Assembly (NCBI RefSeq): GCF_002159645.1
Contig: NZ_NFJB01000010.1
Coordinates: 44,343 to 108,342 of the forward strand
Direction: 5' to 3'
Length of the DNA: 64,000 nucleotides
Source: Parabacteroides sp. An277
GTDB lineage: Bacteria > Bacteroidota > Bacteroidia > Bacteroidales > Tannerellaceae
The translations under genes were made by a program, and so were the position numbers. Of this stretch, positions 36,086 through 45,176 are shown piece by piece. The notes below the pieces were generated by a model. The model ran no database searches and was not told where the DNA came from. It was given only the letters and a program-made list of their open reading frames with translations. The stretch's first letter is position 1. The number at the start of each line of letters is the position of its first letter.

Positions 36086-36460
36086 TTACTTTTGCAGTAA
36101 GACGTTCTTCACTGCGAAATCGATGTCCGATTTCGACATCAAACCTACATTGATTTTCGGCTTTCCTTGCATCGGGACGAAAAGCAACGTTGGGATAGAA
36201 CGAATATTGAAAAGCGAAGCCAATTCCGGCTCCTCGTCCACATCCACCTTATAGACATAAATTTGATCTGCAAACCGTTCGGCCGCAGCGTCGAGCGTCG
36301 GCGCCAATGCCTGGCACGGTCCGCACCACGTGGCAAAAAAATCGATAATGGCAGGTTTGTCGCCCAAATATTTCCACTGACCGCTTTCTAATACGTCGGA
36401 CACACGAGCCGCAAAACTTTCTTTGTTCAAATGAATCGTTCCCATAAGTTCAAATCTCAT
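36086..36460 (-). CDS. trxA: Thioredoxin
   Basis: A 124-residue thioredoxin with the active site WCGPC (Cys46, Cys49) in FFATWCGPC. It has no signal peptide and so acts in the cytoplasm, reducing disulfides. The cis-Pro region SIPTLLF is present. The gene is alone, with its own promoter. Confidence 0.95.
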   Translation of the reverse strand: MRFELMGTIHLNKESFAARVSDVLESGQWKYLGDKPAIIDFFATWCGPCQALAPTLDAAAERFADQIYVYKVDVDEEPELASLFNIRSIPTLLFVPMQGKPKINVGLMSKSDIDFAVKNVLLQK

Positions 36461-36484
36461 ATTCTTTAATGATTAACTGTTGGA

Positions 36485-36516
36485 CAAAAATAGGAAATGA
36501 AACGATACATGTCAAA
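36485..36516 (-). promoter_or_regulatory. trxA promoter (TTTG-N20-TATTTTTG)
   Basis: On the minus strand TTTG (36513-36516) precedes TATTTTTG (36485-36492) by 20 bases, a complete Bacteroidetes promoter, ending 24 bases before the trxA ATG. Confidence 0.7.
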
Positions 36517-36589
36517 TATAAAATCTTTATCGCCCCATATAGGATATCGATGAATAAGTTTTTGTAACTTCGCCCCAAATCGAAATAAA

Positions 36590-37006
36590 ATGGAAATAAA
36601 TAGAGAATTTAAATCAAAAGTAGGCTGGATATACCACGTAGGATTGGGAATCTTGGCCATTTGTACGGTAGCCGTGTTCGTACGACACAGTCCGGTGTTT
36701 GTCATGATTGCCTTGTTGTTGGGGTTGATGCTGGCTATCCACATGCTGCTCAACACCTGGTACCGCATCACAGCGGACGGTTACCTCATCGCCCATTGCA
36801 GTATCTTTCCTGAAAAACGGATTAAAATAGAAGAGATAACAGCTGTGGAACGGACGGCAATGCCGGTCTCCAGTTACGCGCTTTCGCTCGACCGCCTGAT
36901 TATCTATCAAGGGAAACAACCTTGGCTCCTGATTTCGCCCACCGACCAGAAGGAATTTGTGCGCTGCCTCAGGAAGTTTAATCCGGAGATAATAGTACGG
37001 AATTAA
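36590..37006 (+). CDS. Bacterial PH-domain membrane protein
   Basis: A 138-residue protein with two adjacent membrane helices (about residues 13-52) and a C-terminal domain YRITADGYLIAHCSIFPEKRIKIEEITAVE that resembles the bacterial pleckstrin-homology domain (bPH). Function unknown; it may sense or organise the membrane. It precedes lpdA by 24 bases. Confidence 0.7.
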   Translation: MEINREFKSKVGWIYHVGLGILAICTVAVFVRHSPVFVMIALLLGLMLAIHMLLNTWYRITADGYLIAHCSIFPEKRIKIEEITAVERTAMPVSSYALSLDRLIIYQGKQPWLLISPTDQKEFVRCLRKFNPEIIVRN

Positions 37007-37030
37007 TAAATCCTATAAACTCAACATAAT

Positions 37031-38377
37031 ATGACATACGATGTAGCCATTATCGGCGGAGGCCCCGCCGGTTATACTGCTGCCGAGAAAGCGGGGAAAG
37101 GTGGATTATCCACCATTTTATTTGAAAAGAATGCTTTGGGAGGCGTTTGCTTAAACGAAGGATGCGTACCCACGAAGACGCTCTTGTATTCGGCCAAAGT
37201 GTACGACACGATTAAGCATGCGCCGAAATATGCTGTAAGCGCAGAAAATGCAGCCTTTGATTATGCGAAAATCATCGCCCGCAAGAATAAAGTCGTCAAG
37301 AAACTGACCGCCGGCATCCGCATGAAGATGAAAGAAAGCGGCGTAGAGGTCGTCGCGGGAGAAGCCTTTATCCAAGGACGCACTGAAGACGGGACGATTA
37401 CACTCACATGTGGCGAGCAAACTTATGAAGCCCGGCATCTCCTGATTTGTACAGGTTCGGAGACAGTCATCCCGCCTATTCCCGGGTTGGCCGAAACGGA
37501 ATATTGGACCAGCCGCGAAGCATTGCAAAGCAAAGAATTGCCGAAATCGTTGATCATTATTGGTGGCGGTGTGATTGGTATGGAGTTTGCATCCTTCTTC
37601 CACAGCATGGGGACGGAAGTCATCGTCGTGGAGATGCTCGACAAGATTTTAGGCGCAATGGACAAGGAACTGTCCGATATGCTCCAAGCCGAATATGCGA
37701 AACGCGGCGTGAAATTCTATTTAGGACATAAAGTGACGGCCGTACACGGAACGGAAGTATCGGTAGAGAAGAATGGAGAAACTTTGACACTCCAGGGGGA
37801 GAAAATCCTCCTGAGCGTAGGCCGTCGTCCTGTGACGAAAGGATTCGGATTGGAAAACCTCGGCGTCGAGCCGTTCCGAAATGGCGTGAAAGTAAATGAA
37901 TATATGCAAACCTCTCTTCCCAATGTCTATGCTTGCGGCGACATCACCGCCTTCTCGCTCCTGGCGCATACAGCTGTCAGCGAAGCCGAAGTGGCCATCG
38001 ACCATATTTTAGGTCAAACACGCGCGATGAGTTATCGTGCCATTCCGGGCGTAGTGTATACCAATCCGGAAATTGCCGGCGTAGGCCAGACGGAAGAAGA
38101 GTTACAAGCCAACGGCACACCTTACACCGTGAAGAAAATCCCCATGGCCTTCTCGGGGCGTTTCGTAGCCGAAAACGAGATGGGCAACGGTATCTGCAAA
38201 TTAATTCTCGACGGAGAGGGAACCTTAATAGGAGCCCATTTGCTCGGCAATCCGGCTTCCGAACTGATCGTCATTGCCGGTATCGCCATTGAAAAGGGTA
38301 TGAAAGCCGAAGAAATCACCTCGTTTGTCTTCCCGCACCCGACCGTGGGCGAGATTCTCAAAGAAGCGTTGGGCTAA
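37031..38377 (+). CDS. lpdA: Dihydrolipoyl dehydrogenase
   Basis: A 448-residue flavoprotein that reoxidises lipoamide with NAD+. The FAD motif GGGPAGYTAAEKA, the redox-active pair Cys40 and Cys45 in GGVCLNEGCVPTK, the NAD motif GGGVIGMEFASFF and the C-terminal His436-Glu441 dyad (PHPTVGE) are all present. The E1/E2 components are not nearby; it may serve glycine cleavage or a 2-oxoacid complex coded elsewhere. Confidence 0.95.
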   Translation: MTYDVAIIGGGPAGYTAAEKAGKGGLSTILFEKNALGGVCLNEGCVPTKTLLYSAKVYDTIKHAPKYAVSAENAAFDYAKIIARKNKVVKKLTAGIRMKMKESGVEVVAGEAFIQGRTEDGTITLTCGEQTYEARHLLICTGSETVIPPIPGLAETEYWTSREALQSKELPKSLIIIGGGVIGMEFASFFHSMGTEVIVVEMLDKILGAMDKELSDMLQAEYAKRGVKFYLGHKVTAVHGTEVSVEKNGETLTLQGEKILLSVGRRPVTKGFGLENLGVEPFRNGVKVNEYMQTSLPNVYACGDITAFSLLAHTAVSEAEVAIDHILGQTRAMSYRAIPGVVYTNPEIAGVGQTEEELQANGTPYTVKKIPMAFSGRFVAENEMGNGICKLILDGEGTLIGAHLLGNPASELIVIAGIAIEKGMKAEEITSFVFPHPTVGEILKEALG

Positions 38378-38394
38378 AAAGGTGCTAAAAATGA

Positions 38395-38505
38395 ATGGCA
38401 CACTGACAACACGGATTTAACAGATGACCGCAGATTCTTTTTAATTGATTTATAACCAAATAAATCTGTAATTATCTATTAAATTCGTGTTATCAATGTG
38501 CCATT
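38395..38505. repeat. Long imperfect palindromic repeat (copy 2)
   Basis: ATGGCACA at the left end pairs with TGTGCCAT at the right; AACACGG pairs imperfectly with CGTGTT inside. It lies directly after lpdA and resembles copies at 23780 and 46614, so it is a family of hairpin repeats, possibly acting as a terminator. Confidence 0.65.
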
Positions 38506-38542
38506 TTCTATTTCGAAGTACCTGCTGTGAGCTAGAAAATAG

Positions 38543-38775
38543 TTTGAAAACCGTGCAAAATGCCATTTCGTGGAGGAAATTTCATTTTACAAGCCGTGCA
38601 AACCCCATTTCGTGAAGGAAATTCCATTTTGCAAGCCGTGCAAACCTCATTTCGTGGAGGAAATTCCATTTTGCAAGCCGTGCAAACCCCATTTCGTGGA
38701 GGAAATTCCATTTTGCAAGTCGTGTAAACCCCATTTCGTGAAAGAAATTTCATTTTACAAGCCATGCAAAGCCGT
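38543..38775. repeat. Palindrome array C, 42-bp units
   Basis: The word GTGCAAA (last two copies with one change each) occurs at 38553, 38596, 38638, 38680, 38722 and 38764, giving one 43 and four 42 bp steps. Each unit has two halves of 21 bp: ATTTC-N6-GAAAT and TTTGCA-N5-TGCAAA, each an inverted repeat. It lies between lpdA and the end of the sigma gene. Both strands stay open in the repeat because 42 is a multiple of 3, but no credible gene is present. Confidence 0.85.
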
Positions 38776-38799
38776 TGCGGGTCGACGAAATGGCATTTC

Positions 38800-39417
38800 T
38801 CACGCCATTCCACCTCCGTGCGTGTTCAAAAAGAGGAACCCCACAAAGAGCGTCAAGTATTCGCCCAGATATTCCCGCAGGATGGCGAGCGCGCGTTTGA
38901 TATGGTATTTCACGGTATTGACGGAAATGCCCAATTCAGCCGCAATCTCGTCATTCTTTTTCCGTTCGTACCGGCTCTTCCGGAAAACCTGGCGGGATTC
39001 GGACGGAATGCTTTCGACCGCACGGATGATTTGTTCTTCCAATTCTTTCTCCAGAAGACACCCCAGCGGATGTTCATCGTTCGTACGGAAGAAAAGCGAA
39101 GCATCTAAAGATTCGAGCGGAAGTTCCGAGAAGCTCGTTTCATATTGTTCTTGTTTAGAAGCAAAATGATTCAAGCAACGATTACGCACCGCCCGCATCA
39201 GATAGGCACGCAAAGAAGTTTGAATATCTACCGTTTCCCGAATCTCCCAGAAATGAAAAATCACATCCTCTACGATGCTCTCCGCCAGAAAAGGATCGCC
39301 CAGATAATCGTTTGCCATCCGGCAAAGCACGCCATAATGATGCGCATAAAGCCAACGCCACGCCTTCGCATCACCCGCTTTCAGATGCCTGATGATTATC
39401 TGTTCGCTTACTTCCAT
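38800..39417 (-). CDS. ECF-type sigma-70 factor
   Basis: A 205-residue sigma factor with region 2 (YHYGVLCRMANDYLGD-like, ESIVEDVIFHFWEIRE) and region 4 (IPSESRQVFRKSRYERKKNDEIAAELGIS) intact. No FecR or SusC gene is nearby; instead it follows the membrane acyltransferase gene by 2 bases, so it is transcribed with mutS and that enzyme. The C-terminus ends with a hydrophobic tail (LTLFVGFLFLNTHGGGMA), unusual for this class. Target genes are unknown. Confidence 0.88.
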   Translation of the reverse strand: MEVSEQIIIRHLKAGDAKAWRWLYAHHYGVLCRMANDYLGDPFLAESIVEDVIFHFWEIRETVDIQTSLRAYLMRAVRNRCLNHFASKQEQYETSFSELPLESLDASLFFRTNDEHPLGCLLEKELEEQIIRAVESIPSESRQVFRKSRYERKKNDEIAAELGISVNTVKYHIKRALAILREYLGEYLTLFVGFLFLNTHGGGMA

Positions 39418-39419
39418 TC

Positions 39420-40517
39420 CTATATTTTAATGTATAGATGTCGTTTATAAAGGAAATGACCCGGAATCCAATTGACGAACACAAACAACAAAGCCCATGC
39501 CAACGAGGCAGGATAATCGCCTAACAGGGGAATCAGCACCTCCTGCATCACAAGGTCGCCCCAACCCCAATAAGCAATCAAACGAGCCAAAAGCTCGGCC
39601 TGTACATAAAGGTAGAGAGGATTGACGCCAAATGTTTCGAAGAAACGCGTCCACCTTTTCCGTTTCCGGATGTCGATATCATACATCAAAAGCGCCAAGA
39701 GGAGCGAACCAAAACCGCACGTTACCAATACAAACGTACTACTCCAGATTTTCTTATTGACAGGTATCGCGTAATTCAATAACAAGCCACAAATCAACAA
39801 AAGACTACCCAAAACGAACAGGTTCAGAACTATCACTTCATGCCTTTTCCGTTGGGAAAGAATCATCTTCCCGACCCACATGCCAATCAACACATGCGCT
39901 ACGCTACTCAATACACCCAGAAGCCCTTCTGGATCGAAGGCAATTACCGTACCATCTGCCATTACATCCCGATACAAATGACTCTCACCCAATACAACAC
40001 GGTCTATCACCGCCACCAGGCTATCCGGCGTAAGTTCCAAACTATGCGAACCCAGAAGCAAAACGGAATGAACGACTAACAGCAAAACCGCTGTATGCAA
40101 CAAGTATTTATGGGGAATAGAAAGAGCCGCCAACGACGCAAATCCATACGCCAATGCCAATCGTTGCAATACGCCTAAAATACGCCATCGCTCCCATTCC
40201 AAGCCTCCGAACATCGCTAAGCTCAACCCGTTTAACGCCAAACCGATGCAGAAAATCACCACCGTACGTTTCGCGATTTTCCACACGCACGCTCTGTTCC
40301 ACGTGAAATCATATTTCCGAAGCGAGAAATAGGCCGAAATCCCCATCATGAACATAAAGAAGGGGAAAACCATATCGGTCGGCGTAAAACCGTTCCAATG
40401 CGCATGTTCGAGCGGTGCATACACATGTGCCCAATCCCCTGGATTGTTCACCAAAATCATACCGGCAATCGTGATGCCCCGCATGACGTCCAACGAAAGA
40501 AGTCTACTATTTTCCAT
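39420..40517 (-). CDS. HGSNAT-like membrane acyltransferase (DUF5009 type)
   Basis: About 365 residues starting [14 protein letters not shown]; an upstream Met is inside mutS. The opening [27 protein letters not shown] and about ten membrane helices match proteins related to human heparan-alpha-glucosaminide N-acetyltransferase. Such enzymes move acetyl groups from acetyl-CoA across a membrane to amino sugars. Here it may acetylate envelope or imported sugars. It overlaps the mutS 3' end by 11 bases. Confidence 0.8.
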   Translation of the reverse strand: MENSRLLSLDVMRGITIAGMILVNNPGDWAHVYAPLEHAHWNGFTPTDMVFPFFMFMMGISAYFSLRKYDFTWNRACVWKIAKRTVVIFCIGLALNGLSLAMFGGLEWERWRILGVLQRLALAYGFASLAALSIPHKYLLHTAVLLLVVHSVLLLGSHSLELTPDSLVAVIDRVVLGESHLYRDVMADGTVIAFDPEGLLGVLSSVAHVLIGMWVGKMILSQRKRHEVIVLNLFVLGSLLLICGLLLNYAIPVNKKIWSSTFVLVTCGFGSLLLALLMYDIDIRKRKRWTRFFETFGVNPLYLYVQAELLARLIAYWGWGDLVMQEVLIPLLGDYPASLAWALLFVFVNWIPGHFLYKRHLYIKI

Positions 40518-43119
40518 TGATAATCTTTTTGATCTCATTCAACTTATTCAACGCCTCAATCGGAGTGAGGTTATTTACATCCAAGTTTTTAATTTCATCG
40601 CGTACTTGGCTCAAGATGGGATCATCCAATTGGAAGAAACTTAACTGGTAAGCTCCTTGCTTTTCGGTCTTTTTTAAGGCTTGTCCGGCGATGCCCTCTT
40701 CTTGCCTCTTCTCCGTCTCCAACACCTTCAAGATTTCCGAAGCACGGCTTACAATACTTTTGGGCATTCCGGCCATGCGTGCCACATGAATACCAAAACT
40801 ATGTTCACTACCTCCGGGCACCAACTTGCGCAAGAAAATCACTTTGTTTCCCACCTCTTTGACCGAAACATTATAGTTCTTGATACGCGGGAAAGAACGT
40901 TCCATTTCATTCAATTCATGATAATGCGTCGCAAAAAGTGTCTTAGCATGTGCACGCGGATGTTCATGGATATATTCCACAATCGCCCAAGCAATGGAAA
41001 TACCATCATAGGTGCTCGTTCCACGCCCTAACTCATCAAAGAGCACAAGACTACGCGAGGTCATATTGTTCAAGATATCGGCCGCTTCATTCATCTCGAC
41101 CATAAACGTGGATTCACCGACCGAAATATTGTCGGAAGCACCCACCCGTGTGAAAATCTTATCTACCATCCCGATATGTGCACTTTCCGCCGGGACAAAA
41201 CATCCGATTTGCGCCATCAACACAATCAACGCGGTCTGACGAAGTAACGCGGACTTTCCGGCCATGTTCGGACCGGTTATGATAATGATTTGTTGCTTGT
41301 CCTCATCCAGATAAACATCGTTCGCCACATAACTCTCGCCCGGTGGCATTTGTTTCTCGATGACGGGATGACGTCCGGCCTTGATATCAATCACATCCGA
41401 TTCGTCTACCTGCGGACGGATATATTTGTTTTCCCCCGCTACTTTGGCAAAAGAAAGCAGGCAATCCAACTGGCCAATCAAGTTGGCATTGCATTGAATA
41501 GGTGCTATATATTCTGCCAAACACAACACTAAATCGTTGAACAATCGAGCTTCCAGTGAAAGGATTTTCTCTTCTGCCCCCAATATCTTTTCCTCATACT
41601 CTTTGAGCTCTTCCGTAATATATCGTTCGGCATTTACTAATGTCTGCTTCCGAATCCATTCTGCCGGCACTTTGTCTTTGTGCGCATTTCGCACCTCAAT
41701 ATAATAACCAAACACATTATTGAAGGCCACTTTCAAACTAGGAATACCCGTCCGTTCGATTTCCCGTTGTTGGATTTGGAGCAAATAATCCTTGCCGGAA
41801 TAGGAGATGGCACGTAATTCGTCCAACTCGGCATTGACGCCTGAGGCAATGACACCGCCTTTATTTACCAACGACGGTGGATCGGGCTGTATTTCCTTTT
41901 CGATGCGTTCCCGAATCAAAGCACAAACGTTCAATTGTTCTCCAATACGGCAAAGTACAGGCTCGTCGCTCCCCATGCAAACACTCTTCATTTGTTCAAT
42001 GGCACGTAAAGCCACTTTCAATTGCACTACTTCCCGTGGAGAAACACGGCCCACGGCTACTTTCGAGATAATACGCTCCACATCGCCCACCTGTTCCAAT
42101 TGTTCGTCTAACAACGCCTTCGCTTCCGGATGTTTAAAGAAATACTCCACCACATTTTGACGTTCTTCTATCGGCTTGATATCCTTCAAAGGGAAAAGAA
42201 CCCAACGGCGAAGCATACGTGAACCCATCGGTGAGATCGTCTTATCAATCACATCCAACAGGCTTTTCCCGTCTTCGTTCATCGCGCAAACCAGTTCCAG
42301 ACTTCGTACGGTAAATTTGTCTAAGCGGACATAACGCTCCTCTTCGATGCGTGCCAACGACGTAATATGTGAAATATGCGTATGTTGCGTTTGGTCCAAA
42401 TAGTAAAGGATGGCACCCGAAGCTACGATACCCAGCTTCAGATGTTGTACGCCAAAACCTTTCAAGTTCTTGGTCTCGAAATGTTTCAAAAGACGTTCCG
42501 TGGCCGCTTCGGAGGTAAACACCCAATCATCCATTTCATACACAAAGAAGCGCGACCCGAACAGGGCTTCAAACTGTTTCTTATGGTTTCGTTCGACAAG
42601 CACTTCCTTGGGAGAGAAATTGTTCAGGAGTTTATCCATATAATCTGCGTTTCCTTCGGCCGTCAAGAATTCACCCGTCGAGATATCGAGAAAAGCAATG
42701 CCACACCGGTCTTTCTCGAAATAAACCGACGAGAGGAAATTATTTTCTTTATGATTTAAGATATTATCGTTGATGGAAACACCCGGCGTCACCAATTCCG
42801 TAATCCCGCGCTTCACCAACTTCTTGGCCAACTTAGGGTCTTCCAACTGGTCGCATATCGCCACCCGTTTGCCTGCCCGTACCAGTTTCGGGAGATAGGT
42901 ATCCAGCGCATGGTGCGGAAAACCGGCCATTTCTATAGCTGGCCCTGCGCTATTGGCCCGCTTGGTTTGAACAATCCCCAATATTTCAGCGCCTACGACA
43001 GCATCATCACCATACATTTCGTAAAAGTCGCCCACCCGAAACAACAAGATGGCGTCGGGATGTTGCGCCTTTATCTCGAAATATTGCCTCATCAACGGAG
43101 TTTCTACTACTTTTGCCAC
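40507..43119 (-). CDS. mutS: DNA mismatch repair ATPase MutS
   Basis: An 870-residue MutS1. The mismatch-contact motif [12 protein letters not shown] is at the N-terminus, the Walker [14 protein letters not shown] and the [12 protein letters not shown]alker B motif are in the ATPase domain, and the C-terminal helices are complete. It recognises mispairs in newly made DNA. A TATTTTTG box (43149-43156, minus strand) marks its promoter. The last codons overlap the acyltransferase start. Confidence 0.97.
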   Translation of the reverse strand: MAKVVETPLMRQYFEIKAQHPDAILLFRVGDFYEMYGDDAVVGAEILGIVQTKRANSAGPAIEMAGFPHHALDTYLPKLVRAGKRVAICDQLEDPKLAKKLVKRGITELVTPGVSINDNILNHKENNFLSSVYFEKDRCGIAFLDISTGEFLTAEGNADYMDKLLNNFSPKEVLVERNHKKQFEALFGSRFFVYEMDDWVFTSEAATERLLKHFETKNLKGFGVQHLKLGIVASGAILYYLDQTQHTHISHITSLARIEEERYVRLDKFTVRSLELVCAMNEDGKSLLDVIDKTISPMGSRMLRRWVLFPLKDIKPIEERQNVVEYFFKHPEAKALLDEQLEQVGDVERIISKVAVGRVSPREVVQLKVALRAIEQMKSVCMGSDEPVLCRIGEQLNVCALIRERIEKEIQPDPPSLVNKGGVIASGVNAELDELRAISYSGKDYLLQIQQREIERTGIPSLKVAFNNVFGYYIEVRNAHKDKVPAEWIRKQTLVNAERYITEELKEYEEKILGAEEKILSLEARLFNDLVLCLAEYIAPIQCNANLIGQLDCLLSFAKVAGENKYIRPQVDESDVIDIKAGRHPVIEKQMPPGESYVANDVYLDEDKQQIIIITGPNMAGKSALLRQTALIVLMAQIGCFVPAESAHIGMVDKIFTRVGASDNISVGESTFMVEMNEAADILNNMTSRSLVLFDELGRGTSTYDGISIAWAIVEYIHEHPRAHAKTLFATHYHELNEMERSFPRIKNYNVSVKEVGNKVIFLRKLVPGGSEHSFGIHVARMAGMPKSIVSRASEILKVLETEKRQEEGIAGQALKKTEKQGAYQLSFFQLDDPILSQVRDEIKNLDVNNLTPIEALNKLNEIKKIINGK

Positions 43120-43148
43120 ACTATATTCCTTCTTTTAATAAGTCCGGA

Positions 43149-43156
43149 CAAAAATA
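43149..43156 (-). promoter_or_regulatory. Candidate -7 box for mutS
   Basis: TATTTTTG on the minus strand, 29 bases before the mutS ATG; no clear -33 element. Confidence 0.4.
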
Positions 43157-43203
43157 GCACTTTTTCACGAATTTCGTACAGAAACGGAACGTTTCAATAG
43201 GCA

Positions 43204-44172
43204 TTAATTATGCCGAATCAGGTCGGCCGACTGGCATTCTTCGCGTAAGAATGTTTCAATGTGCCGTTTCTTTTTCTCTTCCAGGATTTCGTTAATATCT
43301 ATTAGGATACCTGTCTCTTCTACTTCGCCAAATTCATGGTTGATGGCCGTCCCAAAGACGCGCATTTTGGGCGAAAGGCTCATGTAGGCATTCACCAAAG
43401 GCGGGACGTTGATGCCGAACTTCCGTACCTCTTGGTTCAATACTCTGTAATTATCCTTGAAATTATCGTAATGGAAAAGTGCGCGCAGCTTCGCTTCGTC
43501 GGCATGCGTCTGGAGCGGATGGATAGGCGTCACCAGTTGTTCTTTATCGGCAAAATGGAGCTTGAGGAAATAGAGAATCATGTCGCGTGCTTCCGTATTG
43601 TAGGTGTTGTACATCGTCACTTTCCCAAAATAATATTGCAAATTCGGGTCTACTACCGAGAGCGCTCCCAGTCCGTCCCACAAGTTATCCAAGACAAACA
43701 ATCCACGCGCGCTTCCGCTCCGCGTCGCTTGGTATTCGAGGGCCACAAACGAACGTCCTAACTCGACCGTCCGGGGCAAGTAATCTTGCACGAACTTATC
43801 CGAGAAGTCGAACAAATGCGACGTCGCCAAGACCGGCTTCCCCGCGTCGTCCATCCGCACGTCTGAACCGCAGAGGAACCGATATCCGCCCAAGATGGCC
43901 TCTTCGTCGGGATTCCAAACAATGAGCTGCCGGTAGGCATTGGGCATCGTGTCGAAGGCATCAATGTCGGTAGCTTGTCCCGTCCCTCCGCCATAAAAAC
44001 GGAAGGCCAGCTCGCGCAACCGCCCGATTTCCCGCATGACGTTCGGCGAATCGTGCGCCGTCGTGATATAAATTTCGTTGTTCGATTTGTTCGTCCGCCT
44101 GAGCATCTTGTCTTTTGTCAGCTCTGCCTTCAATAGTTGGCGTTCAATGGGTGGGATTACCTCTTGTACCAT
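43204..44172 (-). CDS. glsB: GNAT-like N-acyltransferase of glycine-lipid synthesis
   Basis: A 322-residue protein of the OlsB/hemolysin-related acyltransferase group. LRELAFRFYGGGTGQATDIDAFD and VELGRSFVALEYQ are marks of the family. GlsB adds a 3-hydroxy acyl chain to the amino group of glycine in Bacteroides glycine lipids; the second acylation is by GlsA, whose gene is one base upstream. Start codon has no strong Shine-Dalgarno. Confidence 0.85.
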   Translation of the reverse strand: MVQEVIPPIERQLLKAELTKDKMLRRTNKSNNEIYITTAHDSPNVMREIGRLRELAFRFYGGGTGQATDIDAFDTMPNAYRQLIVWNPDEEAILGGYRFLCGSDVRMDDAGKPVLATSHLFDFSDKFVQDYLPRTVELGRSFVALEYQATRSGSARGLFVLDNLWDGLGALSVVDPNLQYYFGKVTMYNTYNTEARDMILYFLKLHFADKEQLVTPIHPLQTHADEAKLRALFHYDNFKDNYRVLNQEVRKFGINVPPLVNAYMSLSPKMRVFGTAINHEFGEVEETGILIDINEILEEKKKRHIETFLREECQSADLIRHN

Positions 44173-44173
44173 G

Positions 44174-44992
44174 TTATTGTTGTTTTAGGTGATATACGAT
44201 TTGCTTGACCCATTCCGCCCATTCCGCCGGTTTGCGTTCGGCTGTGAATGTTTGCCAGGCGATGGGTTCGCCGAAATAGACGGTAAAGGTCTTGTGCTTG
44301 GCGCGAAACATCTCGTCGGGCAGGTATACCATCTCGTAGTTCATCCGGATGCCCAACGCTTTGCGGAGGTTCGCCAGCCGGTAAAAGCGGGATGAGTTTT
44401 GTCCGTCGAAAAAGACCGGGACGATGTCGCGCTCATATTGGACGGCTTTCTGGATGAAGGATTTCTTCCATTCCAAATCTGCGACCTTTCCGTTCGTCCG
44501 CCGCGAGCAGAGCCCGGCGGGGAAGGTGATGATTTGGTTCTCGGAAGCATACGCCTCTTCTATCTGCCGCGCGTGCTGCTTGCCTTGTGCGCCGTGTTTG
44601 TTGATGGGAACGAAGATGGACTGCAGGTTTTCGAGGTAGAGCAGAAGGTCGTTTACCAGGTAACGTATCTGTCCGCCGTGCGCCTGTCCTATCAATGCCG
44701 AGAGGCAAATCCCGTCCAGCCCGCCCAGCGGATGGTTGGAGGCGAAGATAAATCGCCCGCCCGTCGGTATCGTCCCGCGTACTTCCAGCGTCAAATCGAA
44801 ATAGCCGATGAGCGCCTGCATGAAGTCCACCCCGTCCAGGTCGTGGTAGCGCGTCAGGATATCGTTCAATTCCTCTTGGTGTATGATACGGATCAGGTAA
44901 TCGACCACAAAGCCGGGTATTCGCCGCGCTGCCTTCGGGGCCTTTTGCCGTAACACTTGCCTGATATCTATTCGTTTCACCTCGTCTTTGTC
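44174..44992 (-). CDS. glsA: PlsC-like O-acyltransferase of glycine-lipid synthesis
   Basis: About 272 residues starting MDKDEVKRIDIRQVL. The acyltransferase signature reads NHPLGGLDG, with His88 and Asp94 separated by five residues rather than the usual four of HX4D. Further motifs FPAGLCSR and VPVFFDG fit lysophospholipid acyltransferases. It would add the second acyl chain to the lyso-glycine lipid made by GlsB. The two genes are adjacent and co-oriented, as in Bacteroides. Confidence 0.85.
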   Translation of the reverse strand, partial: DKDEVKRIDIRQVLRQKAPKAARRIPGFVVDYLIRIIHQEELNDILTRYHDLDGVDFMQALIGYFDLTLEVRGTIPTGGRFIFASNHPLGGLDGICLSALIGQAHGGQIRYLVNDLLLYLENLQSIFVPINKHGAQGKQHARQIEEAYASENQIITFPAGLCSRRTNGKVADLEWKKSFIQKAVQYERDIVPVFFDGQNSSRFYRLANLRKALGIRMNYEMVYLPDEMFRAKHKTFTVYFGEPIAWQTFTAERKPAEWAEWVKQIVYHLKQQ

Positions 44993-45027
44993 CATACGAT
45001 GCTTCGTTTGCGCTACAAACTTACATA

Positions 45028-45176
45028 AAAATGGACAAATGGACAATTAATAATGGACAATTGACAATGGACAATGGACAATTTTCCCCGTTCGTAGGGC
45101 GGGCAAAAAAAATAGGGCGGATTCAATCCGCCCCTACAAGCATATTAATTGTCAATTCTCAATTGTCCATTGTCAA
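45028..45176. repeat. Intergenic repeat rich in TGGACAATT, with a perfect palindrome
   Basis: Several copies of TGGACAAT on the left (45030-45084) face GTCAATT and CAATTGTCC words on the right (45145-45176), so the ends are inverted. Between them GGGCGGATT/AATCCGCCC (45115-45133) is a perfect 9-bp-arm hairpin that could terminate the DUF6261 gene. The same CAATTGTC words occur in the 35.8 kb element. Confidence 0.65.

Noticed and set aside
38543..38775. CRISPR array
   Set aside because: The stretches between repeated words are themselves repeated, there are no unique spacers, and no cas genes are present. The same is true of arrays D, E and F.
38570..39169. 199-codon ORF with KPCKPHFVEEIPF repeats
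   Set aside because: The repeat is array C; the second half is antisense to the sigma gene.
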